Of a stretch of DNA of 10,332 bases, positions 1 through 8,441 are shown one piece after another. This stretch comes from Psilocybe azurescens. Lineage: Eukaryota > Basidiomycota > Agaricomycetes > Agaricales > Agrocybaceae. Below the pieces are notes generated by a model that saw only the letters and a list, made by a program, of their open reading frames with translations, searched no databases and was not told where the DNA came from. Position 1 is the stretch's first letter; each line of letters opens with the position of its first letter. Both the position numbers and the translations under genes were made by a program. The stretch covers positions 1 to 10,332 of the forward strand of contig JAJIRX010000536.1 of NCBI GenBank assembly GCA_023853785.1, read 5' to 3'.

Positions 1-3
1 ATA

Positions 4-210
4 CAGTAGCTCAAAAACTGTCCCAATGTTTGGCACTTTCTCACTAATTGTTTAATAACTTGGGAAATAAATTATGTAAAAGTCTGAAAATATTATATGT
101 TATAGTTTAACATGTGACTAACATATTTCTCACCAAGGTCACATGATTTTAACAAAAACTGATTAAGTAATGGAATTTACAAAATAATAAAACATTGGGA
201 CAGTTTTTGA
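4..210 (+). repeat. Left terminal inverted repeat of the Tc1/mariner element
   Basis: This 207 bp arm is the reverse complement of 1381-1589. It holds two copies of a probable transposase-binding core (TCAAAAACTGTCCCAATG), one at 11-28 and one inverted at 193-210, so its two ends are complementary to each other as well as to the far arm. It has 5 A in the outer core where the right arm has 6. Confidence 0.95.
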
Positions 211-213
211 CCC

Positions 214-220
214 TATAAAA
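214..220 (+). promoter_or_regulatory. Probable TATA box of the transposase gene
   Basis: TATAAAA lies just inside the left inverted repeat, about 140 bp before the likely transposase start codon at 361. It is placed correctly to drive the transposase from within the element. Support is position and consensus only. Confidence 0.45.
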
Positions 221-360
221 TAATAGCTTTACATGCTTGTAGAAAGCCAAATTGCTTTGTATAAATTGTGAGAAAATTAAACAAGGTCATGTGACACTAT
301 TTGTACACATTTGCAATGTTGAATTCAAGTTCAACCATCTTTCTCTTTAACCACCACATC

Positions 361-1372
361 ATGAAGCCTGCAACACCTTCTCAGTACAATTCTGTCCTCA
401 ATCTTCTTGAAGGGCTATTCTCTTTGTCAAATAGAGTCTAAAACTGGTTTGGGAAAGTCTACTGTTGGAAGAATCAAGAGGAAGTGGATGCCAACAAAGA
501 AAACCCCAAAACAACAAAGGTGGATGTCCCTCAAGCTTACTCCCAAGGATAAACAGGTCCTTTTTGTCAAATCAAAACAGGAAAGCTGGACAATGCTGTC
601 CAGGCAACACACTTCATCAATGATGCTATTCCCTCTCCTGTTTGTGCCCAAACAGTCAGAAATGCCCTCAAAGAAAACAACTTCCGCTCTGTTGTTAAAT
701 CAAAACGGCCCCTCCTCAAGGCTATCCACCGTCAAAAACACCTAAAATTTGCCCAGAATCATGTTGGCTGGACTGTGGAGGATTGGAAAAGAGTACTCTG
801 GTCAGATGAAACAAAAATCAACAGGATTGGCTCAGATGGAAGGGTCTATACATGGAAACCCAAGGGTGAAGCAATCTCAGATAGAACATTACCAACTGTC
901 AAGCATGGAGGGGCAACAATCTCATGGTATGGGGTTGTATGGGGTGGAATGGTGTTGGAACACTCACTGAGGTTGAGGGAAGATGAATGCAGACCAATAC
1001 TGTGAAATTTTGGAGCATGGGGTGGATGAAAGCTTTGACAACTTGGAGATGGCAGAGGGAAAAGGATTTTCAGCAGGATAATGACCCCAAACACACCTCC
1101 AAAAGCTCAAGAATGGTTTTGGCCAATGATGTTGAAGTTATGGAGTGGCCACCCCAATCCCCTGATCTCAACCCCATTGAACACCTTTGGGTTTACCTCA
1201 AAGGCAAATGAACACCTATGAGACACCACCCAAAGGAGCATTTGAATTGTGGGAGAGATTGGCAAAGGAATGGACTGAAATACCTTCAGAAACATGCCAA
1301 AGGCTTATAGAAAGCATGCCAAGGAGAATGGAGGCTGTTATCAAGGCAAAGGGAGGCCATACTAAGTACTAG
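361..1372 (+). pseudogene. Tc1-type DD34E transposase, frame broken by about eleven indels
   Basis: The start is taken at ATG 361 (MKPATPSQYNSVL); the last frame stops with TAG at 1370-1372. The reading path changes frame near 411, 478, 507, 530, 563, 913, 982, 1063, 1104, 1119 and 1203. Along it are an N-terminal helix-turn-helix (SKTGLGKSTVGRIK), a GRPR-like linker (GGCPSKL), and the RNase H-fold catalytic domain: WSDE with Asp at 805-807, [10 protein letters not shown] with Asp at 1077-1079, and [11 protein letters not shown] with Glu at 1179-1181. Once the two indels between the last two residues are allowed for, their spacing is 34, the Tc1 DD34E signature. A C-terminal helical stretch follows. 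No in-frame nonsense codon lies on this path; every defect is an indel, mostly in A, G or T runs. An intact copy would cut and paste the element at TA sites in the nucleus. Size, about 340 aa, is normal for the family. Confidence 0.9.
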
Positions 1373-1380
1373 ATAGAGAG

Positions 1381-1589
1381 TCAAAAAACTGTCCCAATGC
1401 TCTATTATTTTGTAAATTCCATTACTTAATCAGTTTTTGTTAAAATCATGTGACCTTGGTGAGAAATATGTTAGTCACATGTTAAACTATAACATATAAT
1501 ATTTTCAGACTTTTACATAATTTATTTCCCAAGTTATTAAACAATTAGTGAGAAAGTGCCAAACATTGGGACAGTTTTTTGAGCTACTG
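1381..1589 (-). repeat. Right terminal inverted repeat of the Tc1/mariner element
   Basis: This 209 bp arm mirrors 4-210. The outer core copy lies at 1564-1582 and the inner, inverted copy at 1381-1399. Compared with the left arm there are two substitutions near the inner core and one extra base in each of two A/T runs. Confidence 0.95.
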
Positions 1590-1591
1590 TA

Positions 1592-2314
1592 TATATAGGA
1601 TCAATTTATATTTTAAACACAAAGTTTCCTTTTACCATGTTAATTATATCAAATACATGATGATCTACAAAGTCTCTTTGTACTTCAAATACAAAGAACC
1701 TCTAAATTTGTACATTGAAGGTTGACTTGTAGTTGATCTACAAAGTTCCATAAATTCTGCACCGAAGTGACTAAGGGTCATGGTCACGTGATCCTAACAT
1801 GACAGTTGACCTTGTGGGGTACTTTGGTATGGGCACTTCTGGATCTCATGATAGCCTGATGCTTCTTCCAGAGAACAGTCACCAGAGGGAGCTAGGTGCT
1901 AGAAGTCTAAGATGGGAAGCCAGACATTAAAAACACTAGCCAATTCCGGGCTCGTATCCATGAACAATGGTACTTAGTCCCAAAGTGTGCTGTTCAGTGG
2001 TTACTGCAGAGAAGACTTGGAGACACTTACACATGTACTAATACCCCAGGACCAGTATTCATAGAATTGGAGTCTACTTACTATTATTCGATAGACCCAG
2101 GAGTGCCCAGTGCCCTGCAGAAGGGATTTATATACAAGATGCATTTAGATACACGACAATATGTATATCAGATGTAACTTGAACTAGATAAAACCCAGAA
2201 TACGAAAACAGGCCATTAATGCTCTGGACAGAGTATTACTGCAAATAAAAGTAAAGAGACACTGAACAGTATTTCTGAAGAACCTCGGATATGATAGTAT
2301 GTAAAAGACGTCAT
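1592..2314. other. Gene-free stretch between the transposon and gene A
   Basis: No exon with family resemblance was found on either strand. The first 100 bases are AT-rich. A 10-base word GATCTACAAA occurs twice (around 1662 and 1734), and an 8-base palindrome TCACGTGA lies at 1784-1791; both may be chance. The part next to 2315 probably holds the 3' untranslated region of gene A, which reads toward the transposon. Confidence 0.4.
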
Positions 2315-4200
2315 TCACCCAGATCTCAAAGACTCTGCAGGCATTCCGGGCCCTGGAAACACCTTCGCGACCTTGTGGACAGCCTCCCGATGCCGACGCC
2401 TGGCCTTATATTCTTGTAGGACAAGTGAAGGTATATGGAGAAAGAATTTGCTCAAAGAGGAAGCCGCACTCTAGAAGGAAATGGACTAAGCAAGAGATGC
2501 ACAATGCGACGTGAGGGCATATTACCTGGGGTGGTTCATGGGAGCCCACAGGAACCAAAGTTACCATTCCTAATGGCATGAGATAAGAAAGTCATCAACG
2601 CATTTGAAAAACCAGGAAGATCTTGCCTTCTTCGCTCAAAATCTCGTGAGTCTCTAGTATCCTGATCAGCAATTCGAAAGTTTGGGCAATTCTTCCATCG
2701 CTCTGAACAGCATGATCAGCTTACGGGTGAAAGACACATTAAGCATCTGGGACGTACCTTGTTAGCGAGATGACACCACATGGAATCTTCAGCAAACGCC
2801 ACGTCAGCTGTTGGAGTCTGTCGAAAGTTAGTAAGGAAAATCCAAGATTTAATATATAAGTGCAGCCTACCTCGTTAAGAAGAATGTGGAGAATGACTTC
2901 CAGTGGATGAAATATACACTAGGGTGTCTACTCAGCCTCGTGGAGATAGGACTATACATGGAGATTGAAGGTGACACACCAGTTTTCCCCCTCGAGCTAC
3001 ATGTTTGTCTGTTTGTCGGAATCGCACTTCCTTGAATGTCCGAAAGCGCGCTCGAACCCCAACAACAGGAACAGAGAGCATATTGTAGAAGGGAATGCGG
3101 CGTGGGGGTTCATACTGTAGGACATGTTGTGTCCAATCACTGATATTCACAGCCACCCTCATAGCACGTACAAACACTGCACACTTCTCGGTGCCATCGT
3201 CTGCTTGAGACCAGAGACTTTGCATATCGCTGTCGTTGTGGAATTTTCCGTCCTTGTAGCGATTAGTGATAATACCCGCCTGAGTGAGAGATCGTGGATC
3301 CGAGGTACATGTCGCCCATGTCGTAGCTCTGTCGCAGCCGGTAACAATGCAAAGTGATCCATTCGGAAATGCAACGTTGCCTCTTCCGCCATTAAAGAAT
3401 AGATACCACTCCAATGCGTGTTTTTGGACGTAGTCGCGAATCCGAGTTGTCGACACAAGATCTTCACGAGACGCACCGTCTGGCAGAACGAGTATTCCAC
3501 ATTCACGTGCTTTGACCGTGAACTTAAGATCTCTGAGTTGTGCAAGGTGCTTTAGTAAAGTAGAAGCAGTACAAAGTGGAACATAGTCACAAAGGCGACG
3601 CGGAGACTTGGGTCACTTCCACTCCCGTACTGACAAGTGTGGTGCCGGGAGGAAATGGTTCGCATCTGTCTTAATTTCATCCGGCTGCGGCGGAGGGAGG
3701 AGAGGCTCCATGTTGGGAGGAAAGCGGGACTGTAACTCGTTGCTTGCGGGCAGAAAAATATTGAAGTAACAGAAGAAATCACCGTCAACGCTGAGATATC
3801 CAACGTCACCTATCATAACCCCCGACTTGAAATGGTGCTGCGGCCGATCCACAGTTCCAACTACGTCCCAGATCGGAAGGCCATTTCCCAACATTAAAAG
3901 AGCGAGTATAGGTTTCCGTTCCGCTTGATGGGCAAGAGATTGCATGGCATCGTGCAAAGCTGGTATCGTTTAAAATGGCTTGATATGGACGCGCAATCGA
4001 ATCTGGCGGAAAATGAGAGCGCTTCACGCTTTATGCAGTACCGGCATACCTCGTTGTGAATGAGTATCTTCTGAAGTTCTGTTATCCCCAGGATATGGTC
4101 CCTCAGGATCACGATCATCCACGGCCTGAACAAAAGTTCAAATATGAATAGAGGAACAAGAATGGCATTCTGTTACCATGTCGTCGCCCTGGTTGTCCAT
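2315..4200 (-). CDS. Gene A: orphan Agaricomycete-type protein, about 468 aa, nine exons
   Basis: Function unknown; I recognise only a family of hypothetical proteins expanded in mushroom-forming fungi. Proposed exons: 4177-4200, 4050-4125, 3591-3959, 2980-3532, 2871-2918, 2758-2817, 2627-2702, 2526-2569, 2315-2470; all phases agree. Start ATG at 4200 was chosen because exon 1 splices in frame into exon 2. Landmarks: GDVG (residue 84) to FNIF (99), GILVLPDG (169-176), a 16-residue block NGSLCIVTGCDRATTW (214-229) that is the family hallmark, CAVFVRAMRVAV (274-285), then FHPLEVI...LLNE and ADVAF near 344-364. No signal peptide or membrane segment is seen, so it is probably intracellular. One base is missing in a C run (plus-strand GGG at 3647-3649). 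The intron 2570-2626 starts with GC. The last two exons are less certain; without that intron the protein would stop at 2595. It is transcribed away from its paralogue, gene B. Confidence 0.75.
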
Positions 4201-5303
4201 CGTCGTGGCTCCAGTCAAAGTGCAGGACGAAGCTGTATATGTTCTGGTTGAATCTGGTTGAGTTGGTCAAAAGGACAGCTACATAATTGGTTCCATTTGG
4301 AAATAAACTGGCAATAGCCGTCTTGTTTGATTTATGTGATACCCTTGTGATGCCCGTTGGAAGCCCATTAGCAACAGCAAGGAACAGCTCAAATGTTGGA
4401 CAGCCGGTGTGACCGCAAGCTTCCTGATCGATGCGTGTCATGTAATGCATTGAGAGATCACTTTTTGTTCCTATCCTATGTACTTAGTACAGTAGTGCGC
4501 CGTAGCTAGGAGCTATTTCAATAGCATCAATGCTCTAAAATACTGACATATCAGGAAAAATCATCGCGAAATGAGCTGAAAAAGTCAAAAGTTGTAGTTC
4601 ACCGACCCCCAAAAGTATGGATTATTGGGAGCACCCTCTCTACTGCCCGATGCCAAAATGCTGGCTTTTGATGGTCACCCCGTGAGAACTTTGGAAGCAA
4701 AGCTCATCATAGAGCATGCCAGACACTGGCATAGCGAAACATTCTTTGGGTATCACAGGCTTATGGGTTACGGATTGCATTTCCCTGCGAACCAAGTCCG
4801 TGAATCGAAAAAAAACTATGGGTTATAAGTGTGTAAATACACTTTTGTTTACACCGTGACTGGTGGGATCAAAAGGTACTAAGCGAGGAGGGCTGGTTGT
4901 ATATTATTGTGTCGCAGGTGTGTAGGCGAAGTACCCACGTAGTATGTACATAAATAGCCGCTGTCAAGCTGTCAAACGCTTCCGCTTTGTTTTCTGGATG
5001 CGAACAACGGTACTAATTAATTTGCGACCAATTTGTATGCGAAGATTACTTATTTTGGCTCTTGCTTTTGAACCCGTTCAGATTCGTGGATACATATTGG
5101 CACTGAACATCGGCATGTCCCATCAGAACTGTGCTTCTGTTTACTTACATTAATTGCGATCGTTTTCCACACACTTCTAAACCGCTCCCCAGACCTCAGG
5201 CCTCAGGCCTCAAGCCTCATCTTATCGTTGATTCCATCTCAGCCACTACTCGACAACTACATATCTCGCCATCGCACGCAGCCATCGTATTTGACAAGTT
5301 AAA
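4201..5303. promoter_or_regulatory. Shared intergenic region between divergent genes A and B
   Basis: About 1.1 kb lies between the two start codons, so this region should hold both promoters. Seen in it: near-repeats of CAACCAGA on the gene A side (around 4240-4260), a pyrimidine-rich leader before gene B from about 5170 to 5290, and a short tandem repeat at 5194-5220. No clear TATA box was found close to either start. Open frames here (4115-4450 minus, 4625-4828 and 4944-5153 plus) have no recognisable protein features. Confidence 0.45.
5194..5220 (+). repeat. Short tandem repeat of CCTCAGG in the gene B leader region
   Basis: Two exact 7-base units CCTCAGG (5194-5207) are followed by CCTCAAG and CCTCAT. 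It lies about 85-110 bp before the gene B start codon, within a CT-rich stretch of the kind found near fungal transcription starts. Confidence 0.6.
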
Positions 5304-7197
5304 ATGAACGAAGCCCCATCTCTCAATAGCTCGTCCGGGAGGAGTAGCTTTGCTTCCACTATCCTGCACTCGTTAACAGAGGAGGAAGAAGCTGCAGGTG
5401 TATCTCGTGATGAACCTGGTATCCACACGCAGCTACCATTCCACTCCCAGGTTAACGCTTCTGACTTTTTCTTTATCTTGGCGTTGTGTTGACAGAGTCC
5501 AGTTCGACAATCATCTCGGAAAGTGGCAACGTCACGACGACTACCAACACAACCGATAACAGCAGCGGTAATACAACCAACATCGCCACGTTAATCGTCA
5601 ATCAATACAATGGTTTGGTTTTATCGCTATCATTACAAGTGACAATACACTGAAATATCACGAAGGCGATAGAACCCAAGGTCCTAAGCACAGCAAAAGT
5701 GTATTTTGCGTCTTTGTGGACCTTGGTTCTGATTTCCATATACCAATAGGCATAGGCCCTGTTGAGAGCAGCAGTAGACATAATGACATATCAGCACCCT
5801 CCAGATGGAATTCCGTTCGTGACAGCTACATCTATGCTTTCTCACTCATTTTCTAAAGACTTTGTAATCCAGTCAGAGCGAGTGCTATGCAATGACGCTT
5901 CCTTGAATAGGGCTACTGGATCTGCCTCGACTTTGAGAGCTGGAAGAACAGCCCGGCCTCATGGGAATCCTGGAGAACGCAATCAGGGTCGTCCAGGTAT
6001 TTAGTCTGTTCTCAACTACCCCGACATCTTACTTCATAAAATTGTAGGCCTTGAGTCACAAGCACAAGCACAAGCAACGCGCAAGCCGCGGGTTCGTCTT
6101 GAGAAGATGGAGGCTGAGGTTATCACCATCAATTATGATGTATACAACACGTACTGATAGATAAATTCACAGAAACTACAGCTTCCAGATAGTACTGACA
6201 AGAATATAGAGGCGTATATGCGTGCACCTATGAAGACTACGTTAGGACTCGGAGCCATAGATGTAATCCGCCTATGGGATCCCTATCCCGACCTGGCCCT
6301 CGATCGAGAGCGACAAGAAAAGCACTGCTCACTGGGAGACGTGGGCATGTTTGCCTCTGATGGTAGCTTCAATGTCATGTTCAACATATTCATGTCAAAG
6401 GAAGACAATATCAAGATGAACTACCGCCCACCGCCGACCTTCAAACCCTTTGAGCTGGCAGGCTGGCAAAAACCTAGTAAACAGAAACTGCGAGTGTCTA
6501 ACAAAACATATATAAGCCAAAATTTCGAAGCTTCCAAAATCAGTATGCCAGAGGGGAGCGCCACAACTAGGTTATTGTTTCTCGTCTCTTCGGGAATGTT
6601 GATGTCGGTGCTCATTTCTATTGATTTCAGAGTTTTTAGGTATCTATTCAAGTCGGTTACGAGACCTTTAAGTCTCGGTGGAGCGATCCTCGTTGTACCA
6701 GACGGATGCTCGAAAGATGTGGTACCAGAAGATCTGATGACCTATATCGAACGTCACTTCGACGATCAGATAGCTTCCTGGTATCATCTGGAATTTCATT
6801 CCTCCTATAAACGGCGCACTCCTGTCAACGGTTCTCTGAAGCTAGTGGTTGGCTGCTACCGAACGACCTTGTGGGCTGCCGCTGCTTTAAGATGCAGCAA
6901 GCATGAACCGGATATTTCTCAAGCCGTTTTAGAGTACAAGGGGAGCCGGATTGGTACGAGTGGATCCCTCAAGAGGGTTCCAAAATTCACGTAAATCAGG
7001 CTTCATACGAGGAAGTGGGAGGAGTACTCCGGACAGTTGCGATAGAGGTTTGCTCCGTGTTCTACGATATGGAAAAGCCGAAGCGTCCTTCATCCGTTAA
7101 ATTTCTACGCAGTCCATCGCTTACGTCACTGGCAAGCTCAATAACGTCAAGACTGTCGCGGATTAGTCTGTCGAGAACCTTTTCATCGCGTCAATAA
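5304..7197 (+). CDS. Gene B: paralogue of gene A with a Ser/Thr/Asn/Gly-rich N-terminus, about 489 aa
   Basis: Function unknown. Proposed exons: 5304-5397, 5496-5612, 5666-5698, 5750-5814, 5873-5996, 6048-6118, 6173-6570, 6631-7197; all phases agree. The second intron (5613-5665) ends in GAAG and is the weakest. Residues 1-31 are acidic and Ser-rich; 32-71 are low-complexity with SGNVTTTTNTTDNSSGNTTN; 72-168 are polar and basic, with (CACAAG)3 coding QAQAQA near 6057-6074. The homologous core follows: GDVG (223), FNIF (238), GGAILVVPDG (317-326) and NGSLKLVVGCYRTTLW (367-382), aligning with the gene A hallmark. The tail is Ser/Arg-rich (SLTSLASSITSRLSRISLSR). One G is missing in the run 6940-6943; restoring the frame there joins AVLEYKG to the downstream frame ending at TAA 7195. 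The gene A motifs CAVFVRAM and FHPLEVI are not clearly kept before the stop. Confidence 0.7.
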
Positions 7198-7266
7198 AAA
7201 TTCACCATCTGGATCAGTACACAGCTGGTCAATGAGTACCCGCAAGCATTCAAAGATGATGCATAG
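7198..7266 (+). other. Possible remnant of the paralogue tail after the gene B stop
   Basis: The gene B frame stays open for 22 codons after its TAA, up to TAG at 7264-7266, and reads KFTIWISTQLVNEYPQAF near its start. The piece QLVNEYP resembles ILLNETP in the gene A tail, in the order expected. This suggests that the family tail was once coded here and that the TAA shortened gene B, but the match is only a few residues long. Confidence 0.3.
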
Positions 7267-7480
7267 TGTATGTAGCCTAACTTTGAGCCTCAAAAGCTCT
7301 ATTAGTAACTTATACAGAGTACCTCAAATATCAGAAACTATTTGTATTTTGGGATTTTCCGCTCCGGATATCAGTAGGGCACTGAGAATCATAAAATCAT
7401 GGGCCCCTAGATTGAAGCAGACTTCCAATGAATGTGATTCTTTGACGGGGAAGGGCACCATTGGATCGTAACATTGAATA
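7267..7480. other. Short intergenic stretch between convergent genes
   Basis: It lies between the end of gene B and the end of the minus-strand small gene, so it probably contains both 3' untranslated regions. The open frame 7232-7471 has no recognisable feature. No terminator-like structure was identified. Confidence 0.35.
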
Positions 7481-7812
7481 CTAGTCGTATAGTAGTACAT
7501 AATGTGTGTTTGACCTTTCGCTTATGATCTGTGTCCCGTCGATGGACATGGCGGACACTATGTTTACTTTGGTCCATTTCGGTAAAGTCAGGTTATACGA
7601 CAGCTTCGTCAGTAGCGTTTGATCATCAAAGCCGAATGAAAAATCGACTTTGTTTGTGGGTAATTCATTATCCCAAGACAAGGGACTGCCGGCAGCTGGC
7701 GAGATCCAAAGCGCAGAAAGCCAAAATTAGCCTGAAGGCTAGACTCCATTTCTGATGCGTTGGCTGGGATAGAAGTAATGTTGTAAGCCAAGGCCAAAAT
7801 GCGAAAAGCCAT
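7481..7812 (-). CDS. Small unrecognised gene, about 110 aa, one apparent frame break
   Basis: I do not recognise this protein. The start at 7812 has a strong eukaryotic context (ACCATGG). The first frame starts MAFRILALAYN and runs to about 7685; the second frame, starting LSWDNELPTNKV, runs to TAG at 7481-7483. One missing base in a C run (plus-strand GGG at 7682-7684) would join them, and the length then divides exactly by three. The second half alternates polar and hydrophobic residues (SYNLTLPKWTKVNIV), suggesting beta strands, and the sequence has N-glycosylation-type sites (NIT, NAS, NLT). The N-terminus is only weakly hydrophobic, so secretion is uncertain. It could be a small beta-rich protein, the end of a larger protein, or chance. 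It converges with gene B and is divergent from gene C. Confidence 0.4.
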
Positions 7813-7865
7813 GGTAAACGTTTCCTTTCTCGTCTTTACACATATTTCCTGAGCCACCTGTGACC

Positions 7866-8067
7866 TTGACATGCATACACAGTGCCAACATAGTCCCGAC
7901 TATTAATATGCAAACACAGCATAGCCAAGCGAGTAACAAGGGACAGTCGCTGTGGGCGACTACGGTGACAATCCATCGGCGTACGCCTTCTGATGTGTGG
8001 GCGAACAGGTGTGTTTGTTCGACACTTCTTCGGAGTCCCTTGTATTCCGACCGAACAATTACAGACA
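7866..8067 (+). repeat. Tandem ~200 bp duplication, copy 1
   Basis: This unit begins TTGACATG and is directly followed by a diverged copy in the same orientation. Shared blocks in order: ACATAGTCC, TATTAATAT, CGAGTAAC then AGGGACAGTC, a GATGTG block, and TCCCTTGTATT followed by CGAC. The unit lies between two divergent genes, so it may duplicate promoter sequence. Confidence 0.85.
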
Positions 8068-8284
8068 TTGACATGTACACGTAATGGCGACATAGTCCTG
8101 GTTATTAATATACACAAAGTATACAAACAAAAGCGTAGCCGGCTAAGCCGAGCGAGTAACCAGGGACAGTCACTGTGGACGAACACGGCGACAGCTCAAT
8201 AACGTACGTCCGCCGTGATGTGGGTGTACATTTTCTCGACAGTTTCTCAGAATCCCTTGTATTTCGACTGAATAGTTACAGCAT
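8068..8284 (+). repeat. Tandem ~200 bp duplication, copy 2
   Basis: It starts at the base after copy 1 with the same TTGACATG. It is about 15 bp longer, mainly because of extra sequence around 8118-8146 that includes the palindrome AGCCGGCT. It ends about 160 bp before the start codon of gene C. Confidence 0.85.
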
Positions 8285-8350
8285 TAAGAATCGTCTTGTT
8301 GTGAATCCGTTGCTGTTTCTGAGCGCTTGGTCACCCAACTCGATCGAGGG

Positions 8351-8358
8351 TATTTAAG
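8351..8358 (+). promoter_or_regulatory. Probable TATA-like element of gene C
   Basis: TATTTAAG lies about 84 bp before the gene C start codon. A pyrimidine-rich leader (about 8388-8441) follows, as is common in fungal core promoters. Support is position and consensus only. Confidence 0.4.
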
Positions 8359-8441
8359 TATCGAATAGTATTGTGCCAAATTATACACGCACCACGCCTT
8401 CTACCAGCTACAGCTGATCTGATACTCTATCAATCTTGATT

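Larger units (their letters stand above)
4..1589 (+). mobile_element. Tc1/mariner-superfamily DNA transposon, 1586 bp, both ends present
   Basis: The element starts CAGTAGCTCAAAAA and ends with the reverse complement TTTTTGAGCTACTG. It is flanked on both sides by TA (2-3 and 1590-1591), the target duplication expected for Tc1/mariner. Long, nearly identical inverted repeats enclose one transposase reading path at 361-1372 with the Tc1-type catalytic signature. The arms differ by only two substitutions and two homopolymer-length changes, which points to a recent insertion. The window begins at the insertion point, so the left flank cannot be seen. As the transposase frame is broken as written, this copy is non-autonomous unless the breaks are sequencing errors. 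Confidence 0.95.

Noticed and set aside
1784..1791. Palindrome TCACGTGA (E-box-like)
   Set aside because: A single 8-base site far from any gene start in this window; chance occurrence is likely.
3124..3357. Plus-strand open frame of 77 codons
   Set aside because: It lies opposite the hallmark exon of gene A and is its antisense shadow.
3552..3809. Minus-strand open frame of 85 codons within gene A
   Set aside because: It matches the true frame of gene A only between the missing base near 3647 and the intron donor at 3590. The rest, including the hydrophobic end, is other-frame or intron sequence.
4115..4450. Minus-strand open frame of 111 codons overlapping the start of gene A
   Set aside because: It runs through the proposed first intron of gene A in another frame and ends in a stop inside exon 2. 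No domain is recognised, and splicing exon 1 in its frame gives an immediate stop.
7232..7471. Plus-strand open frame of 79 codons after gene B
   Set aside because: No similarity to the gene A tail or any family could be seen, and the composition is like the surrounding intergenic DNA.
7739..8186. Minus-strand open frames of 113 and 116 codons
   Set aside because: They span the two tandem repeat copies in different frames and are not conserved between the copies, as real coding repeats would be.
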